The position numbers and the translations under genes are program-made. 64,000 nucleotides of DNA from CBFHMJ01 sp965656875 (GTDB lineage: Bacteria > Pseudomonadota > Gammaproteobacteria > Enterobacterales > Alteromonadaceae): assembly GCA_965656875.1 (NCBI GenBank), contig CBFHMJ010000021.1, positions 1 to 64,000 on the forward strand, written 5' to 3'. Under the pieces are notes generated by a model that was not told the DNA's origin, made no database searches, and saw only the letters and a list, made by a program, of their open reading frames with translations. This document shows, piece after piece, positions 44,373-53,283 of this stretch; the stretch's first letter is position 1, and each line of letters starts with the position of its first letter.

Positions 44373-47023
44373 CAGCGTTCGGTGCATTGAATGGTTAGAT
44401 CGACGCCGGATAAAATGTCCTGTTCCGGCGTTAGTTCAATCTTATGGGTCAGTTGTTCGGTATCTGGCAGTGTGCGATGTGTGACTGACAGTGTGTAGCG
44501 TCCGGTGGGTAACTGTTCAATCAGATAATAGCCTCCGGAATCAGTTTGGGTTTTCTTGATGACTTTCCCTTGTTGTTTTACGGTGACAGTTGCACGTCTT
44601 AATGGCTGTTGTCCTTTGTCTGTTAGTACCGTTAATGTTCCGTCCAGTTCTCCAATAATATTGACCGGGAATGACACGGATAAAACCCGACCCTTTCGAA
44701 CCTTTATGTGTTTTACCGGCTGTTGAGGCTGGTAAATATTCTCTCCGATGATACCCCCTTCCATTGTAATTGAGACTGGTGAATTATCCGGTAAATCGTG
44801 GATAACGTAACGTCCGTTCTGATAGGTTATTGAAGATGGATTCTGGCCGTTAAGTTTAAAGGTTGCGTCTTTTATCGGAGTTTTGTGACCTGCCTGAATA
44901 AGGAAAGGATGAAGTGTCAGTGTTGTACGTTTTCTGCCCGGCAGGGCATTGATACGCCATGCATGATTATTACGTTGCAATGAAAAGTTCACATTGAATG
45001 AAAGCGTATAGTCAGCCTGCCCATCCAGGCCAGCAGTAACACTCAGCGTTGTGGCTGAAAACCGTTTGTTCATACTGATGTTCAGATTCTGTCGGTTGTG
45101 TTCACCGCGTTGTAAACGATAACTGGTATTTATGCTAAAGGTATCGGAATACCGGTAGTCAAAAGCGGTTGATATGGATTGCCAGTTAGGGGAAGGTGAC
45201 ACATCGTAGTCCAGTGAAGCTCGCATACCAGCCTGTTCTGACAGTGAACTATTGACCTGAAAATTTCCGTTTATCGTGTGTTCTCTCGTATGCCCAATCA
45301 GGCTTCGTTTCAGATTGAGCGTATTAGACAAATTTACTGATGGCTGATTGATGCCAATCTGAAGAGACGTATCATGCTGCTTATTGCCTGAATAGTAAGC
45401 TTCAAAAGCTGTGGTCATATTGACGGACAAGGGGTGTTTCATCAGAGCTGGTGTTAATCGGTCATTCAGACGAACAGTGCTTGTGTATTTGAGTGTGTCA
45501 CTGTTATTACGATTAAAATCACCATGAAAGGTGTCCTCATAAAACGTGATATTCGCGAGTAAACTGGCAGAGCCAATTTTTTGCTGCAGGGTCAATCCGG
45601 ATGCAAACGCTCGGTTACTTAAATCATTGGATAGCTCTAATCGTAAATAGCGATCCTGAAAAGACGTTCGTATCCCACCCGTTATAAAGTTTCTGCGGGT
45701 TAACCGATCTTGAACATCAATAGTCTGACTAACCAACCGGGTCGTCAACGATGTTGATGTAGTCAGGCCGGTTAATGTATTGAGTGTCAGGTGAGGACGA
45801 GACGTGTTTTTTGAACCTGAAAAGCCAAGTAAATCGGCACCTTCATCAACTATGGATGCTTGATAATACGTTGCACCAGGTGCAATCAATTCATGGTGAA
45901 GCGATAAAACATTGGTATCGGTCGTTAATTCCCCGCGCGGTCCATATTGTCGAATTTCAATAGTGTTTGTTCCCATAATTAGCGGGAAGTCATTGACGGT
46001 GTATATACCCTGTTCGTTGCTGGTTGTCGCTGTTATCAAGGTATTATTTCGATAAACTTCTATGTCCCAACCCGGCGGTGCGTTTCCACTTAAATCAGTA
46101 TCTTCCTGATAGAGTCGGGTTGCGTCACTAAAATTACTGAATTGAATGCCCAATCCTCGAATGGCTGAGGATGCAAGGCGATCAGAGGTGGTAAAAATAT
46201 CGCCAAATTCCCAGTTCGTTAATAATGCGGCATGCTGTTGTTCTGATTGGCCGGATAATGAAAGTCGGGCACTGGTCAGCCCTTTTTTATCATCACCGGC
46301 AAAAAATAATGACGATGATTGTTTGAGTAAATCCTGATATAGATAGCCATTAAATCGCTGAGAAATCTGATTTGTCTGACTGTCATAACGACTGACCAGA
46401 TTGACATCACTACCGGGGATACTGAGCCATTGCCAGGGCGTTGTCACAAATGTGTCAGCTGATGGCATGCCAGCATTCGTCTCTTTCTCTAATCCAAATG
46501 TTGAGCGTCGAGCTTCCCTGGCCAGGCGTGCTTCATAGGGTAAGGTAACATCGGTATGAACAGAGAGTTCTTGTTGTTGCTGGTTAAATGTCAGTGTTAT
46601 GGGAAGCCAGCGTGCAATGGTGGTGAGATCAACGTAAAAGTCATCGTAGATGTACAAATAATTGATGGTTAAGACTTCGTTTACTCCATTCACCGTAAGG
46701 ATTTGCTTGTTCAGATCGATTTGGATTTGATTCTCCTCTGTGATGTACCAGCCCTCAGCCATACCTTGCTCAATATCTACTTTAATATTGAATTCCAGTA
46801 CGTCAGCTAATTGTTCCAAAGGAACCAGTAACTGATTGTGGTTAAACAGCGCCGGCAAGGCTTCAGTAAATACCACATATTTATCTTTTACTACCCGAAC
46901 CACCGTGAAGTACTGGTCAAATTGAGCATCTGACAAGGTGTTTGTAGGGGAGGGGATGATTGAAGAATTGGCAATAACATCACCGGAAGTAATCAGGATC
47001 AGAGCAATACACAGACAGCGCAT
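44354..47023 (-). CDS. outer-membrane fimbrial usher with C-terminal carboxypeptidase-regulatory-like domain
   Basis: 889 aa. Signal peptide, then an N-terminal chaperone-binding region (about 40-165) with LLVPLEQLADVL and VDLTTIARWLPITL. PPGWDIEVYRNNTLITATTS, then DFPLIMGTNTIEIRQYGPRGE are characteristic usher motifs. The central 500 residues have alternating beta-barrel strands. Near the C-terminus a carboxypeptidase-regulatory-like fold (GTLTVLTDKGQQPLRRATVT, GGYYLIEQLPTGRYTLSV) replaces the classical plug-type C domains. It should assemble the pilin and chaperone from the opposite strand. It is convergent with them, so the system is not one operon. Confidence 0.85.
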   Translation of the reverse strand: MRCLCIALILITSGDVIANSSIIPSPTNTLSDAQFDQYFTVVRVVKDKYVVFTEALPALFNHNQLLVPLEQLADVLEFNIKVDIEQGMAEGWYITEENQIQIDLNKQILTVNGVNEVLTINYLYIYDDFYVDLTTIARWLPITLTFNQQQQELSVHTDVTLPYEARLAREARRSTFGLEKETNAGMPSADTFVTTPWQWLSIPGSDVNLVSRYDSQTNQISQRFNGYLYQDLLKQSSSLFFAGDDKKGLTSARLSLSGQSEQQHAALLTNWEFGDIFTTSDRLASSAIRGLGIQFSNFSDATRLYQEDTDLSGNAPPGWDIEVYRNNTLITATTSNEQGIYTVNDFPLIMGTNTIEIRQYGPRGELTTDTNVLSLHHELIAPGATYYQASIVDEGADLLGFSGSKNTSRPHLTLNTLTGLTTSTSLTTRLVSQTIDVQDRLTRRNFITGGIRTSFQDRYLRLELSNDLSNRAFASGLTLQQKIGSASLLANITFYEDTFHGDFNRNNSDTLKYTSTVRLNDRLTPALMKHPLSVNMTTAFEAYYSGNKQHDTSLQIGINQPSVNLSNTLNLKRSLIGHTREHTINGNFQVNSSLSEQAGMRASLDYDVSPSPNWQSISTAFDYRYSDTFSINTSYRLQRGEHNRQNLNISMNKRFSATTLSVTAGLDGQADYTLSFNVNFSLQRNNHAWRINALPGRKRTTLTLHPFLIQAGHKTPIKDATFKLNGQNPSSITYQNGRYVIHDLPDNSPVSITMEGGIIGENIYQPQQPVKHIKVRKGRVLSVSFPVNIIGELDGTLTVLTDKGQQPLRRATVTVKQQGKVIKKTQTDSGGYYLIEQLPTGRYTLSVTHRTLPDTEQLTHKIELTPEQDILSGVDLTIQCTERCQFTSY

Positions 47024-47036
47024 GAGGTATCAGCTG

Positions 47037-47684
47037 TCACAGTAGTTGATGAGATGCTGCAAATCGAAACAGTTCAGTCACACGGCTCAGACCCAATTTT
47101 TTCATCATTCGAGTTCGATGTGTTTCGACAGTTTTGATACTGATGAACAGGTGATCCGCAATTTCCTGACTGGTCATAGTGTTCACAACCAAAGTAAAAA
47201 CTTGTTTTTCCCGACGACTTAAACGGTTATAAGCCGCTGGTGGTTTGGGCTGATGGAATGGCAGATTTAACAAATGACGAGTAATTAATGAGGACAGGTA
47301 GGGCTTTCCCAGTGAAGTTTCGCTTAATGCGTAGTTGATTTCAGTGCTACTGGCTGCGGTAGGCAGGATGCCATCGATCTGATGCCCAAATGTTTTAGAA
47401 ATGCCCTCAGCCAGCTCTTTTGTTTTATGCTCGTTTAGTTGGATAAGGATCCGCGTTCTTTCCCGTATTCGTGGATTGACTCGAGCCAGATCTTCAAAAT
47501 GCTGAGGATGAAAAAAGGTACTAATTAACGCTAGGTCACAACACTCTTCTAAAAGTGTTTGTTCGATATCTTGAAAATGACAAGGGATCACTGACAAATC
47601 GTAAGATTTTATCTTAGATACTGTTTTCTTGATTTGTTCCTCAGGCGTGTGAGGCGCATAGAGAAAGGTAAGCGTTAATGGCAT
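47037..47684 (-). CDS. LuxR-type (NarL-like) regulator with degenerate receiver
   Basis: 215 aa from ATG 47684; a TTG at 47738 would add 18 residues without a site. The N-terminal 120 residues have receiver-like order (LTLTFLYAP, CDLALISTFF, TRILIQLNEH) but the phospho-acceptor position lies in ALISTFF, with no Asp, so it may work without phosphorylation. The C-terminal HTH is complete: LSRREKQVFTLVVNTMTSQE, IADHLFISIKTVETHR. It lies 13 bp upstream of the usher gene in the same direction, so it probably controls this pilus system. Confidence 0.85.
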   Translation of the reverse strand: MPLTLTFLYAPHTPEEQIKKTVSKIKSYDLSVIPCHFQDIEQTLLEECCDLALISTFFHPQHFEDLARVNPRIRERTRILIQLNEHKTKELAEGISKTFGHQIDGILPTAASSTEINYALSETSLGKPYLSSLITRHLLNLPFHQPKPPAAYNRLSRREKQVFTLVVNTMTSQEIADHLFISIKTVETHRTRMMKKLGLSRVTELFRFAASHQLL

Positions 47685-47803
47685 TCGAGTCACCGCAGAG
47701 TTTTTTGTTATTCGCGGGAGGATATACAGCAGTGACAACTGTTGTGTGGGAAAAGGTAAGGTGAATTATCCGGGGTTATTTCGACTGTAGCAGAGCCAGT
47801 TCT

Positions 47804-47844
47804 TTATCAGGACACCCATGTTTTAACGATGGGTGTCCTGATAA
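47804..47844. repeat. single long hairpin repeat
   Basis: The best-paired member: TTATCAGGACACCCAT and ATGGGTGTCCTGATAA form a 16-bp stem. It sits in the 255-bp gap between two divergent genes, where it could influence neither 3' end, so it is not simply a terminator. Confidence 0.85.
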
Positions 47845-47993
47845 GCACTGATAAGCAAACAGGGTTAACCGAGCTTGTTCTGAAAACCCATCAATTATTC
47901 CCCCGGCTTTTTCAGGCACTGTAAATATCGCCTCTGTACACTTCTGTTCCACATCTTATAACAGCGGTTAAATTCAAAAAGTGTAGTAGAGAT

Positions 47994-49745
47994 ATGACGT
48001 TATTTTTGTGTCCGAAAGTTGTTTACAGCCAGATGTTGACGCACGTGTTAGGGATGACGTCGGTTATACGTGAGAGCGGTTATTTTTACGGAAAGTCCTG
48101 CTATGTCTCCTGGGTCAATCAGCACCTCTTTTTTTCGTTGGAAGAATCTATACGCAAAATTACGGCGGATTACGTGTTTGATTCATGTATCCACCTGAAT
48201 AATCATTTAAAAATCAAAGATCGATTCCGTTATCACTTGATCAAGGAGCTACTTAACAATGTAGACGATGTGGTGATTCTGACTCGACCTAATACGATGG
48301 ATGAAGTGGTCATGCGCACTTTGTTGCAGCTCTGTCACTGCCCACATCCGATTAAATCGGTCAGCCTGGTGGCACTGGATGAAGTATCTGTGGCCGCGTT
48401 GTTAAGTAAACCACGCCATGTGAAGCGTGTGTCATCTATCATCCGTCGCGCTTCACCGGATTATCTGATCGATGAGTTGTTCAGTCGTTATTTGACCGGC
48501 TTGAGAAACCGACAGAATATTCCGGTGCAAACTGCTTATGAGAACACGCTGGCTCGGCGGCTGAATTATCATAATGCCTTTATCCTTGCCAATATTTTCA
48601 ATGGCAATGTCATGACGCCCGCTATGCTGGTTCGCCACTTTCATACCCGGATTTCACTGGAAGTTGAAGCGGGGGAAGCCCGGCATTTTCATGTCACACC
48701 GGTGGAAAATCCGGGAGCGCCTTTTCCGGAAGATGTTGCACAACACATTCATCAACTAATGGATGAACGCCATACATTTACCGCGGATTTCTTATGCGTT
48801 CGGGAAGTCATTGAACCGCCACCACGACTGTTAACGCTCACCGATCTGATTCGTCAATGCGAACCTCTTGGCATGACGGCTCGTGAAGTTGAGGACATTT
48901 TGATGTCGTTATTCGAAGTACCGTTATCCTTGATTTCCTTCCCGGCGGCTGAGACCAGTGAGCTAACCATTCGTCGTTTTTCATCAGATGATTTACCAGT
49001 AGAGATCCTGAATGGTGGATATGGCCGTTATTTATCTGACGATGTATTCGATGCAGAGCGCTCAATGGTCATTAAGATCGACGATCCGTTGATTATCACG
49101 CCTACATCTCGTTTTCCTGACCCCGAACAAATGACTGAAAAGCAGCAAATTGTGTATAGCATGATCCTTAAGCGGTTTTATGCACAATTTTGCAATGCTC
49201 ACCGATATCGGGAAATCAGTTACCGGGTAACGATTCAGGATCTTGAATTCATTGCCAGTGAGCATGTGATCACTGAAGCAGGCTGGAAAGCAATGTATAA
49301 CAATGCTGAAACTGCCTACAGCGTAATGCCGTCAGTGATGACCCGAGTGACGAGTACTGCCCGAATTACTGATGTTGAGCTGATTGAAGCCGAAGACAGT
49401 CAATACGAAGAAAACACTATTGGCTGGCTGATGCATCGCTTTCATACGATGTTCAGTCATGCAGCGCTGGACCTGCCTGAAGTGAATCATAATCATCTCT
49501 CCCGAGCGATGCATACCCTTTATAAAGCACTGAAAAAGATGACGACTTCCGAGTTAATATTCATCAAAAATGGCGTGCTGGAAGTCAATAAACAAGTCAA
49601 AAAACTGGTGCCGGATGTGAATGATCAGATGTTGGCACCTAAGCAGTATTTGCACTGGATTAACAAAGCTGAACGTGTGCGCCAGGGAATGGAAGCGCCG
49701 GACTGGCTGATGCATAAATTTAATGATTTTTTGATTCGAGGATAA
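47994..49745 (+). CDS. topoisomerase III-fold protein lacking catalytic residues (ICE topB homologue)
   Basis: 583 aa. The order of TopB motifs is kept but active-site residues are not. MTLFLCPKVVYSQ stands where LCEKPSQ should be (Toprim Glu to Pro7). VVILTRPNTMDE (93-104) replaces VVIATDADREGE (both Asp lost: Arg98, Asn100). LLTLTDLIRQCEPLGMTA is the LS.LQ.EASR..G equivalent. LISFPAAETSEL replaces TTYPRTD (Tyr to Phe316), and DPLIITPT replaces HHAIIPT. The following RFPDPEQMTEKQQIVYSMIL and RVTIQDLEFIAS match TopB domains. Length is short of active TopB (about 650) by the missing zinc region. A structural, non-cutting role in ICE DNA handling is possible. Confidence 0.75.
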   Translation: MTLFLCPKVVYSQMLTHVLGMTSVIRESGYFYGKSCYVSWVNQHLFFSLEESIRKITADYVFDSCIHLNNHLKIKDRFRYHLIKELLNNVDDVVILTRPNTMDEVVMRTLLQLCHCPHPIKSVSLVALDEVSVAALLSKPRHVKRVSSIIRRASPDYLIDELFSRYLTGLRNRQNIPVQTAYENTLARRLNYHNAFILANIFNGNVMTPAMLVRHFHTRISLEVEAGEARHFHVTPVENPGAPFPEDVAQHIHQLMDERHTFTADFLCVREVIEPPPRLLTLTDLIRQCEPLGMTAREVEDILMSLFEVPLSLISFPAAETSELTIRRFSSDDLPVEILNGGYGRYLSDDVFDAERSMVIKIDDPLIITPTSRFPDPEQMTEKQQIVYSMILKRFYAQFCNAHRYREISYRVTIQDLEFIASEHVITEAGWKAMYNNAETAYSVMPSVMTRVTSTARITDVELIEAEDSQYEENTIGWLMHRFHTMFSHAALDLPEVNHNHLSRAMHTLYKALKKMTTSELIFIKNGVLEVNKQVKKLVPDVNDQMLAPKQYLHWINKAERVRQGMEAPDWLMHKFNDFLIRG

Positions 49746-49747
49746 TC

Positions 49748-50212
49748 ATGCTGCTAACCCCCGTATTCCCTTTGTTACTGTCAACGTTGTATACCGCGCA
49801 TGTGGCGCATACCGGGCTGACTCAAACTCCGCTCATGCGAGGGACATTGATTGAAACCGACCGTTATTCACTGATTGCACCGCAAGCCAGCATCGCTGAA
49901 ACCGATCCTTTGGCGGTCAATGTCGAAGTTGTGTTTCCGCCAGCCGTAAAAACGGTAAAAGATGCGGTGCGATACCTGCTAACGCACTCTGGCTGGGTGT
50001 TAGCAGCAAATAACGCGAATTCGGATGCATTTGCGCTGACACTAAAACGGCCATTACCCCAGGTGCATCGCCAGCTCTCGCTGATGTCATTGCGCCAGGC
50101 ATTGCAAACCCTGGTTGGCCGGCATTTTGTTCCGGTGGAAGATCCACTCCGCCGAATTTATTCCTTTGATTTAAAAGACGAATATAAGGGGCTGTTAAGT
50201 CATGACCAGTGA
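49748..50212 (+). CDS. ICE protein PilL-like (TIGR03748 family)
   Basis: 154 aa, GAGG before ATG, 2 nt after the topoisomerase-like gene. Signal peptide-like N-terminus. RYSLIAPQASIAETDPLAVN, VFPPAVKTVKDAVRYLL and RQALQTLVGRHFVPVEDPL follow the PilL N-terminal domain of PFGI-1-type ICEs. That family belongs to the type IV-like conjugative pilus locus. The adjacent order topB-pilL is known from such ICEs. Confidence 0.8.
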   Translation: MLLTPVFPLLLSTLYTAHVAHTGLTQTPLMRGTLIETDRYSLIAPQASIAETDPLAVNVEVVFPPAVKTVKDAVRYLLTHSGWVLAANNANSDAFALTLKRPLPQVHRQLSLMSLRQALQTLVGRHFVPVEDPLRRIYSFDLKDEYKGLLSHDQ

Positions 50213-51056
50213 AACTCGTCAGGATACACAACACCGTACACCTAAAAACGCGAGAAAGACTTCGCAAGATACCATCGAACCACATGATGTTAGTTCAACA
50301 GAGACACCAACAAAAAAACCAGCGAATCCCAAATTGATATTGAGTGGTTTGCTGGTCGGTATGGTCGGTCTGGGCCTGGTGATTCAGGCAATGATTAGCC
50401 AGTCGGGATTATTTGATGATGCGGCTGATCAGGTTGTAGCGCCACCGATACCAGTGACGGCGGGTATCGACGATGAAAGTATGACGATTCAGGGTTTTGA
50501 CATTGAGGGCGACGGGCTTACATCGGACCTGAAATCACCGGACGTAACCACCGCCTCATCTGATGATGAATTGCCCCTCACTATGTCGTCAGACAATGAA
50601 GCTTTGGAAAAGGCCGTTGCCACACTGGCCGATGAGTTTCTTACCCTGACGCTCATGGTTCAGTCATTGAATCAATCGCTGGAAACGATCAAGGTCAACC
50701 AGGCACAATTGCTGGATGTTGTGCAACAGCAGGATCGGACGCATGTTGACACATTGCAATCCTTGCAGGCTGGCGTGAAGAACAATGAACGCTGGCTTGG
50801 TGGTTTGTCACGGCAACTAACTGATATGAAAATTAATATTGAACAAAAGGCCAGTGAGTTTCCCGTGGTGGTTTATAGCAAAAATACCTGGGGAGAAGAC
50901 ACATTTTTGACTGTCGCACCGGTCCGTAATCCAGAACAAACCAACTTTCTTCGGGTCGGAGATTTTGCCGGGAACAACTGGAAATTGATCGATATCGCCG
51001 ATGCAATGGCTGTGTTCCAGCATCAGGATGGTTCCATTAAGGAGTTATCGCTATGA
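50202..51056 (+). CDS. ICE-associated single-pass membrane protein with coiled coil
   Basis: 284 aa. Basic, Thr-rich cytoplasmic tail (1-42), one membrane helix (LILSGLLVGMVGLGLVIQAM), an acidic linker, then a coiled coil (ALEKAVATLADEFLTLTLMV, QSLNQSLETIKVNQ) and a beta-rich end (TFLTVAPVRNPEQTNFLRVG). Overlaps the preceding gene by 11 bp; AAGGGG 9 nt upstream. By position it corresponds to the unnamed gene between pilL and the TIGR03759 gene in this ICE class; no firm family. Confidence 0.65.
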   Translation: MTSETRQDTQHRTPKNARKTSQDTIEPHDVSSTETPTKKPANPKLILSGLLVGMVGLGLVIQAMISQSGLFDDAADQVVAPPIPVTAGIDDESMTIQGFDIEGDGLTSDLKSPDVTTASSDDELPLTMSSDNEALEKAVATLADEFLTLTLMVQSLNQSLETIKVNQAQLLDVVQQQDRTHVDTLQSLQAGVKNNERWLGGLSRQLTDMKINIEQKASEFPVVVYSKNTWGEDTFLTVAPVRNPEQTNFLRVGDFAGNNWKLIDIADAMAVFQHQDGSIKELSL

Positions 51057-51319
51057 AAAACCGGACAGGCGTTATATCGATAGTTTGTTCATTGCTAAGT
51101 TTAACGGGTTGCCAGATGTTGACGGCAACCTCTGGTTCAGACTATCCGGCGGCTTCGCTCGATCTGACACGAAAGATTGATGTGATCGAAGCCGTGGTTG
51201 AAAATCCCTGGCCAGATTGCGTGGATTCCTCGGCAGTGATTCGTATTGCGAATCTCAGCCAGCCGCGACAAGCCAGGACTTATCTGGAGCAGGAGACATT
51301 ATGTCAACGTTCAGAGTAG
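51053..51319 (+). CDS. small ICE-associated lipoprotein
   Basis: 88 aa. Lipobox SLTGC with lipidation at Cys20 after a short signal. The mature part has two cysteines (DCVD, TLCQ) that may form a disulphide, and a helical end (QARTYLEQETLC). Its ATG overlaps the preceding stop (ATGA) and its 3' end overlaps the next gene by 19 bp, so translation is coupled. No family recognised. Confidence 0.65.
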   Translation: MKNRTGVISIVCSLLSLTGCQMLTATSGSDYPAASLDLTRKIDVIEAVVENPWPDCVDSSAVIRIANLSQPRQARTYLEQETLCQRSE

Positions 51320-52080
51320 TGATATCAGGTATTGCACTGTCGGGTTTATTGCTGGTAAGCCGTTCAGTGTTTAGTGATAGCAGTACGGGAGATAATCGCA
51401 GCGGTGGCAACCATCGGGCTGAGCGTCAGCACAGTAGCCGCAGTGATAGCAAACTGTCACAAGATGAGAAGCTTCATGCCAGCCAGTGGGGACTGAGTAA
51501 GGATGAATATCAACGGTTTAAAACCATTTTAAAGTCGCCTCGGGCCTATTTCACCCCGGGATTGAAACACAACCCGTTACTCGCTTTAGCGCTGGAATCA
51601 GAATCTGATGCAGAAAAAAGCCGACTGGCTGACCGCTGGGTCAATATTCAATTTGAAAACAACCGAAAAATTATTGCCTGGCAACTCGAAGTTACGGCAG
51701 CCTGGCAACGCCAGTTCCCCAATGTTCCTTCATTCAGTTACAACAATCCGGCAACCGCGCATCATCGCGTTAGTCAGTCTTCAGCGTCAGTTTTTCCGAC
51801 CTGGATGAAAGGTAAGGCTCAATCTGCGAAACGGGCACAACTATATGTTAAGACTGATGATTGCCCAACCTGTACCACGATGTTTCAGCAATTGTTTAAA
51901 CAGGTTGAGCAGGGGAGTTTGAGTGGTATCGACGTTCATTTTGTTGGCAAGCCGGGTAAAGACGAGATTATAAGTTGGGCAACCAGGGCAGGATTGACGA
52001 CTAACGATGTGAATAGAAAACGCACCGTCACCCTGAATCTGTCGGATAAAAACGATTTGGACACCCCTTATGTTGAATAA
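51301..52080 (+). CDS. TIGR03759-family ICE protein
   Basis: 259 aa from ATG 51301 (GGAG 7 nt upstream; the longer frame lacks a site). Signal peptide, then ASQWGLSKDEYQRFKTILKS, PRAYFTPGLKHNPLLALALE, a long charged helix, and a thioredoxin-like end LYVKTDDCPTCTTMF with CPTC. This is the plan of TIGR03759 (PFL_4693-like) proteins of PFGI-1-class ICEs, where a CxxC domain follows a helical region. It may assist disulphide folding in the conjugation apparatus. Confidence 0.82.
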   Translation: MSTFRVVISGIALSGLLLVSRSVFSDSSTGDNRSGGNHRAERQHSSRSDSKLSQDEKLHASQWGLSKDEYQRFKTILKSPRAYFTPGLKHNPLLALALESESDAEKSRLADRWVNIQFENNRKIIAWQLEVTAAWQRQFPNVPSFSYNNPATAHHRVSQSSASVFPTWMKGKAQSAKRAQLYVKTDDCPTCTTMFQQLFKQVEQGSLSGIDVHFVGKPGKDEIISWATRAGLTTNDVNRKRTVTLNLSDKNDLDTPYVE

Positions 52081-52606
52081 GCCAGGGGTAATAATGGTGG
52101 GATTCATGCTGGTGGGAATGTCTCCGGGCTTTGCACAATCCGACCTAATCGAAATAGGACGAACTGAAAACGCCAGACCTTTTAGCCACATGATGAAACT
52201 GCCGGATGAAGCCACTATCGCCAGATACATGAATGATATTGAGCAACAACTAACGCAGATTGAACAACAATCCTTTCACGACCACTTCTTTCCCATCACC
52301 TCAACGGTTCTCATGCCCGGAAAGCTGGTTCAACATGGCAAGCCCGTCGACTGGTCTGGTCCGCCTGTCGCTATCATTGGTAGCGACAAACGTTCACAAC
52401 AATGGCTGTTTAAACGTGCCAAAAAACTTAAATCCATTGAGGCCAAAGTATTTGTCGTCAGTATCGCAAATAATGCATCATTGACGCGCCTGGCAAAGTA
52501 CTTTCCTGACCTTTCATTCTTACCAATGAATATCGATCCACTGGCTAAAAAACTCGGCTTAACCACCTATCCGTGTTTAATTCATAAAAAACGTGTGTGG
52601 CAGTAA
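52070..52606 (+). CDS. TIGR03765-family ICE protein
   Basis: 178 aa. Signal peptide (MVGFMLVGMSPGFAQ). The C-terminal core PPVAIIGSDKRSQQWLFKRA, KVFVVSIANNASLTRLAKYF and PLAKKLGLTTYPCLI matches TIGR03765 (PFL_4695-like) ICE proteins, another thioredoxin-like fold lacking the CxxC pair. The start at 52070 overlaps the preceding stop by 11 bp; ATG 52094 with AGGGG upstream is an alternative. In complete ICEs a lytic transglycosylase lies before it and traD after it; both are absent here. Confidence 0.8.
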   Translation: MLNKPGVIMVGFMLVGMSPGFAQSDLIEIGRTENARPFSHMMKLPDEATIARYMNDIEQQLTQIEQQSFHDHFFPITSTVLMPGKLVQHGKPVDWSGPPVAIIGSDKRSQQWLFKRAKKLKSIEAKVFVVSIANNASLTRLAKYFPDLSFLPMNIDPLAKKLGLTTYPCLIHKKRVWQ

Positions 52607-52634
52607 AGACGTACTGGCCACATTCCAAACACTG

Positions 52635-53045
52635 TTAATTAACGTCGAAATCAATTTGAGAACGCAAGCAGGTTACTGCTTTGGGTTCAAACTGCCAGGT
52701 CGCCACATTCTTAACCGCTACACTGTTAAAAATATTATTCGGATAAGCCGAAATGATATTGATATTAACGGGTTTTCCTTCCTCTGAGATATCGTATTCA
52801 ACCCTGACAAACCCAGTCACTTTTCGCTTTACGGCCAGGAGAGGAAACTTGGGCGGAACCCGACGCAAAGGTATCGGAATATCTTTCTTCGTCTCATTTT
52901 GCGCATTCTGTTTGAATTCCGCATCACAGCGAGATTTATATTGCCACAAACCCTGTTCATCAACGTAATGTGGATTAGTCGAGCTGGCACAGGCTGCTAA
53001 CACACTGGTAGTCATCAGGATTAATGGTATGTATTTATTGAGCAT
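52635..53045 (-). CDS. TonB C-terminal-domain lipoprotein
   Basis: 136 aa. Lipobox LAAC with Cys19. Residues 70-136 fit the TonB C-terminal domain: IPLRRVPPKFPLLAVKRKVT, GFVRVEYDISEEGKPVNINI, VAVKNVATWQFEPK. It lacks an N-terminal membrane helix of true TonB, so it would not couple to ExbB/D; it may bind receptors or peptidoglycan in the periplasm. Convergent with the ICE block and probably marks its right edge. Confidence 0.82.
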   Translation of the reverse strand: MLNKYIPLILMTTSVLAACASSTNPHYVDEQGLWQYKSRCDAEFKQNAQNETKKDIPIPLRRVPPKFPLLAVKRKVTGFVRVEYDISEEGKPVNINIISAYPNNIFNSVAVKNVATWQFEPKAVTCLRSQIDFDVN

Positions 53046-53283
53046 GTCTTTCCGGTGGTGATGGTGTAATTTGCTTAATTGGGTACGTGGATTTTGCCTG
53101 TAAAATTTGAGATGTCAAATTTAGAGGGGGTATGGTTAGTGGTTGATTTAGTTATTTTAAAATATGACTTCCTTTTCAGGAGAGTAACGTGATTAACAAG
53201 TGATAAGAATAAGAGTAGAGCCAGAATACATAAAATATATTTGACTCTACTGCAATGTATCGAACAGATTTAAAAATTAATGA

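Noticed and set aside
51217..51300. Upstream extension of the TIGR03759 gene
   Set aside because: No ribosome site and no signal peptide if started there; ATG 51301 has both.
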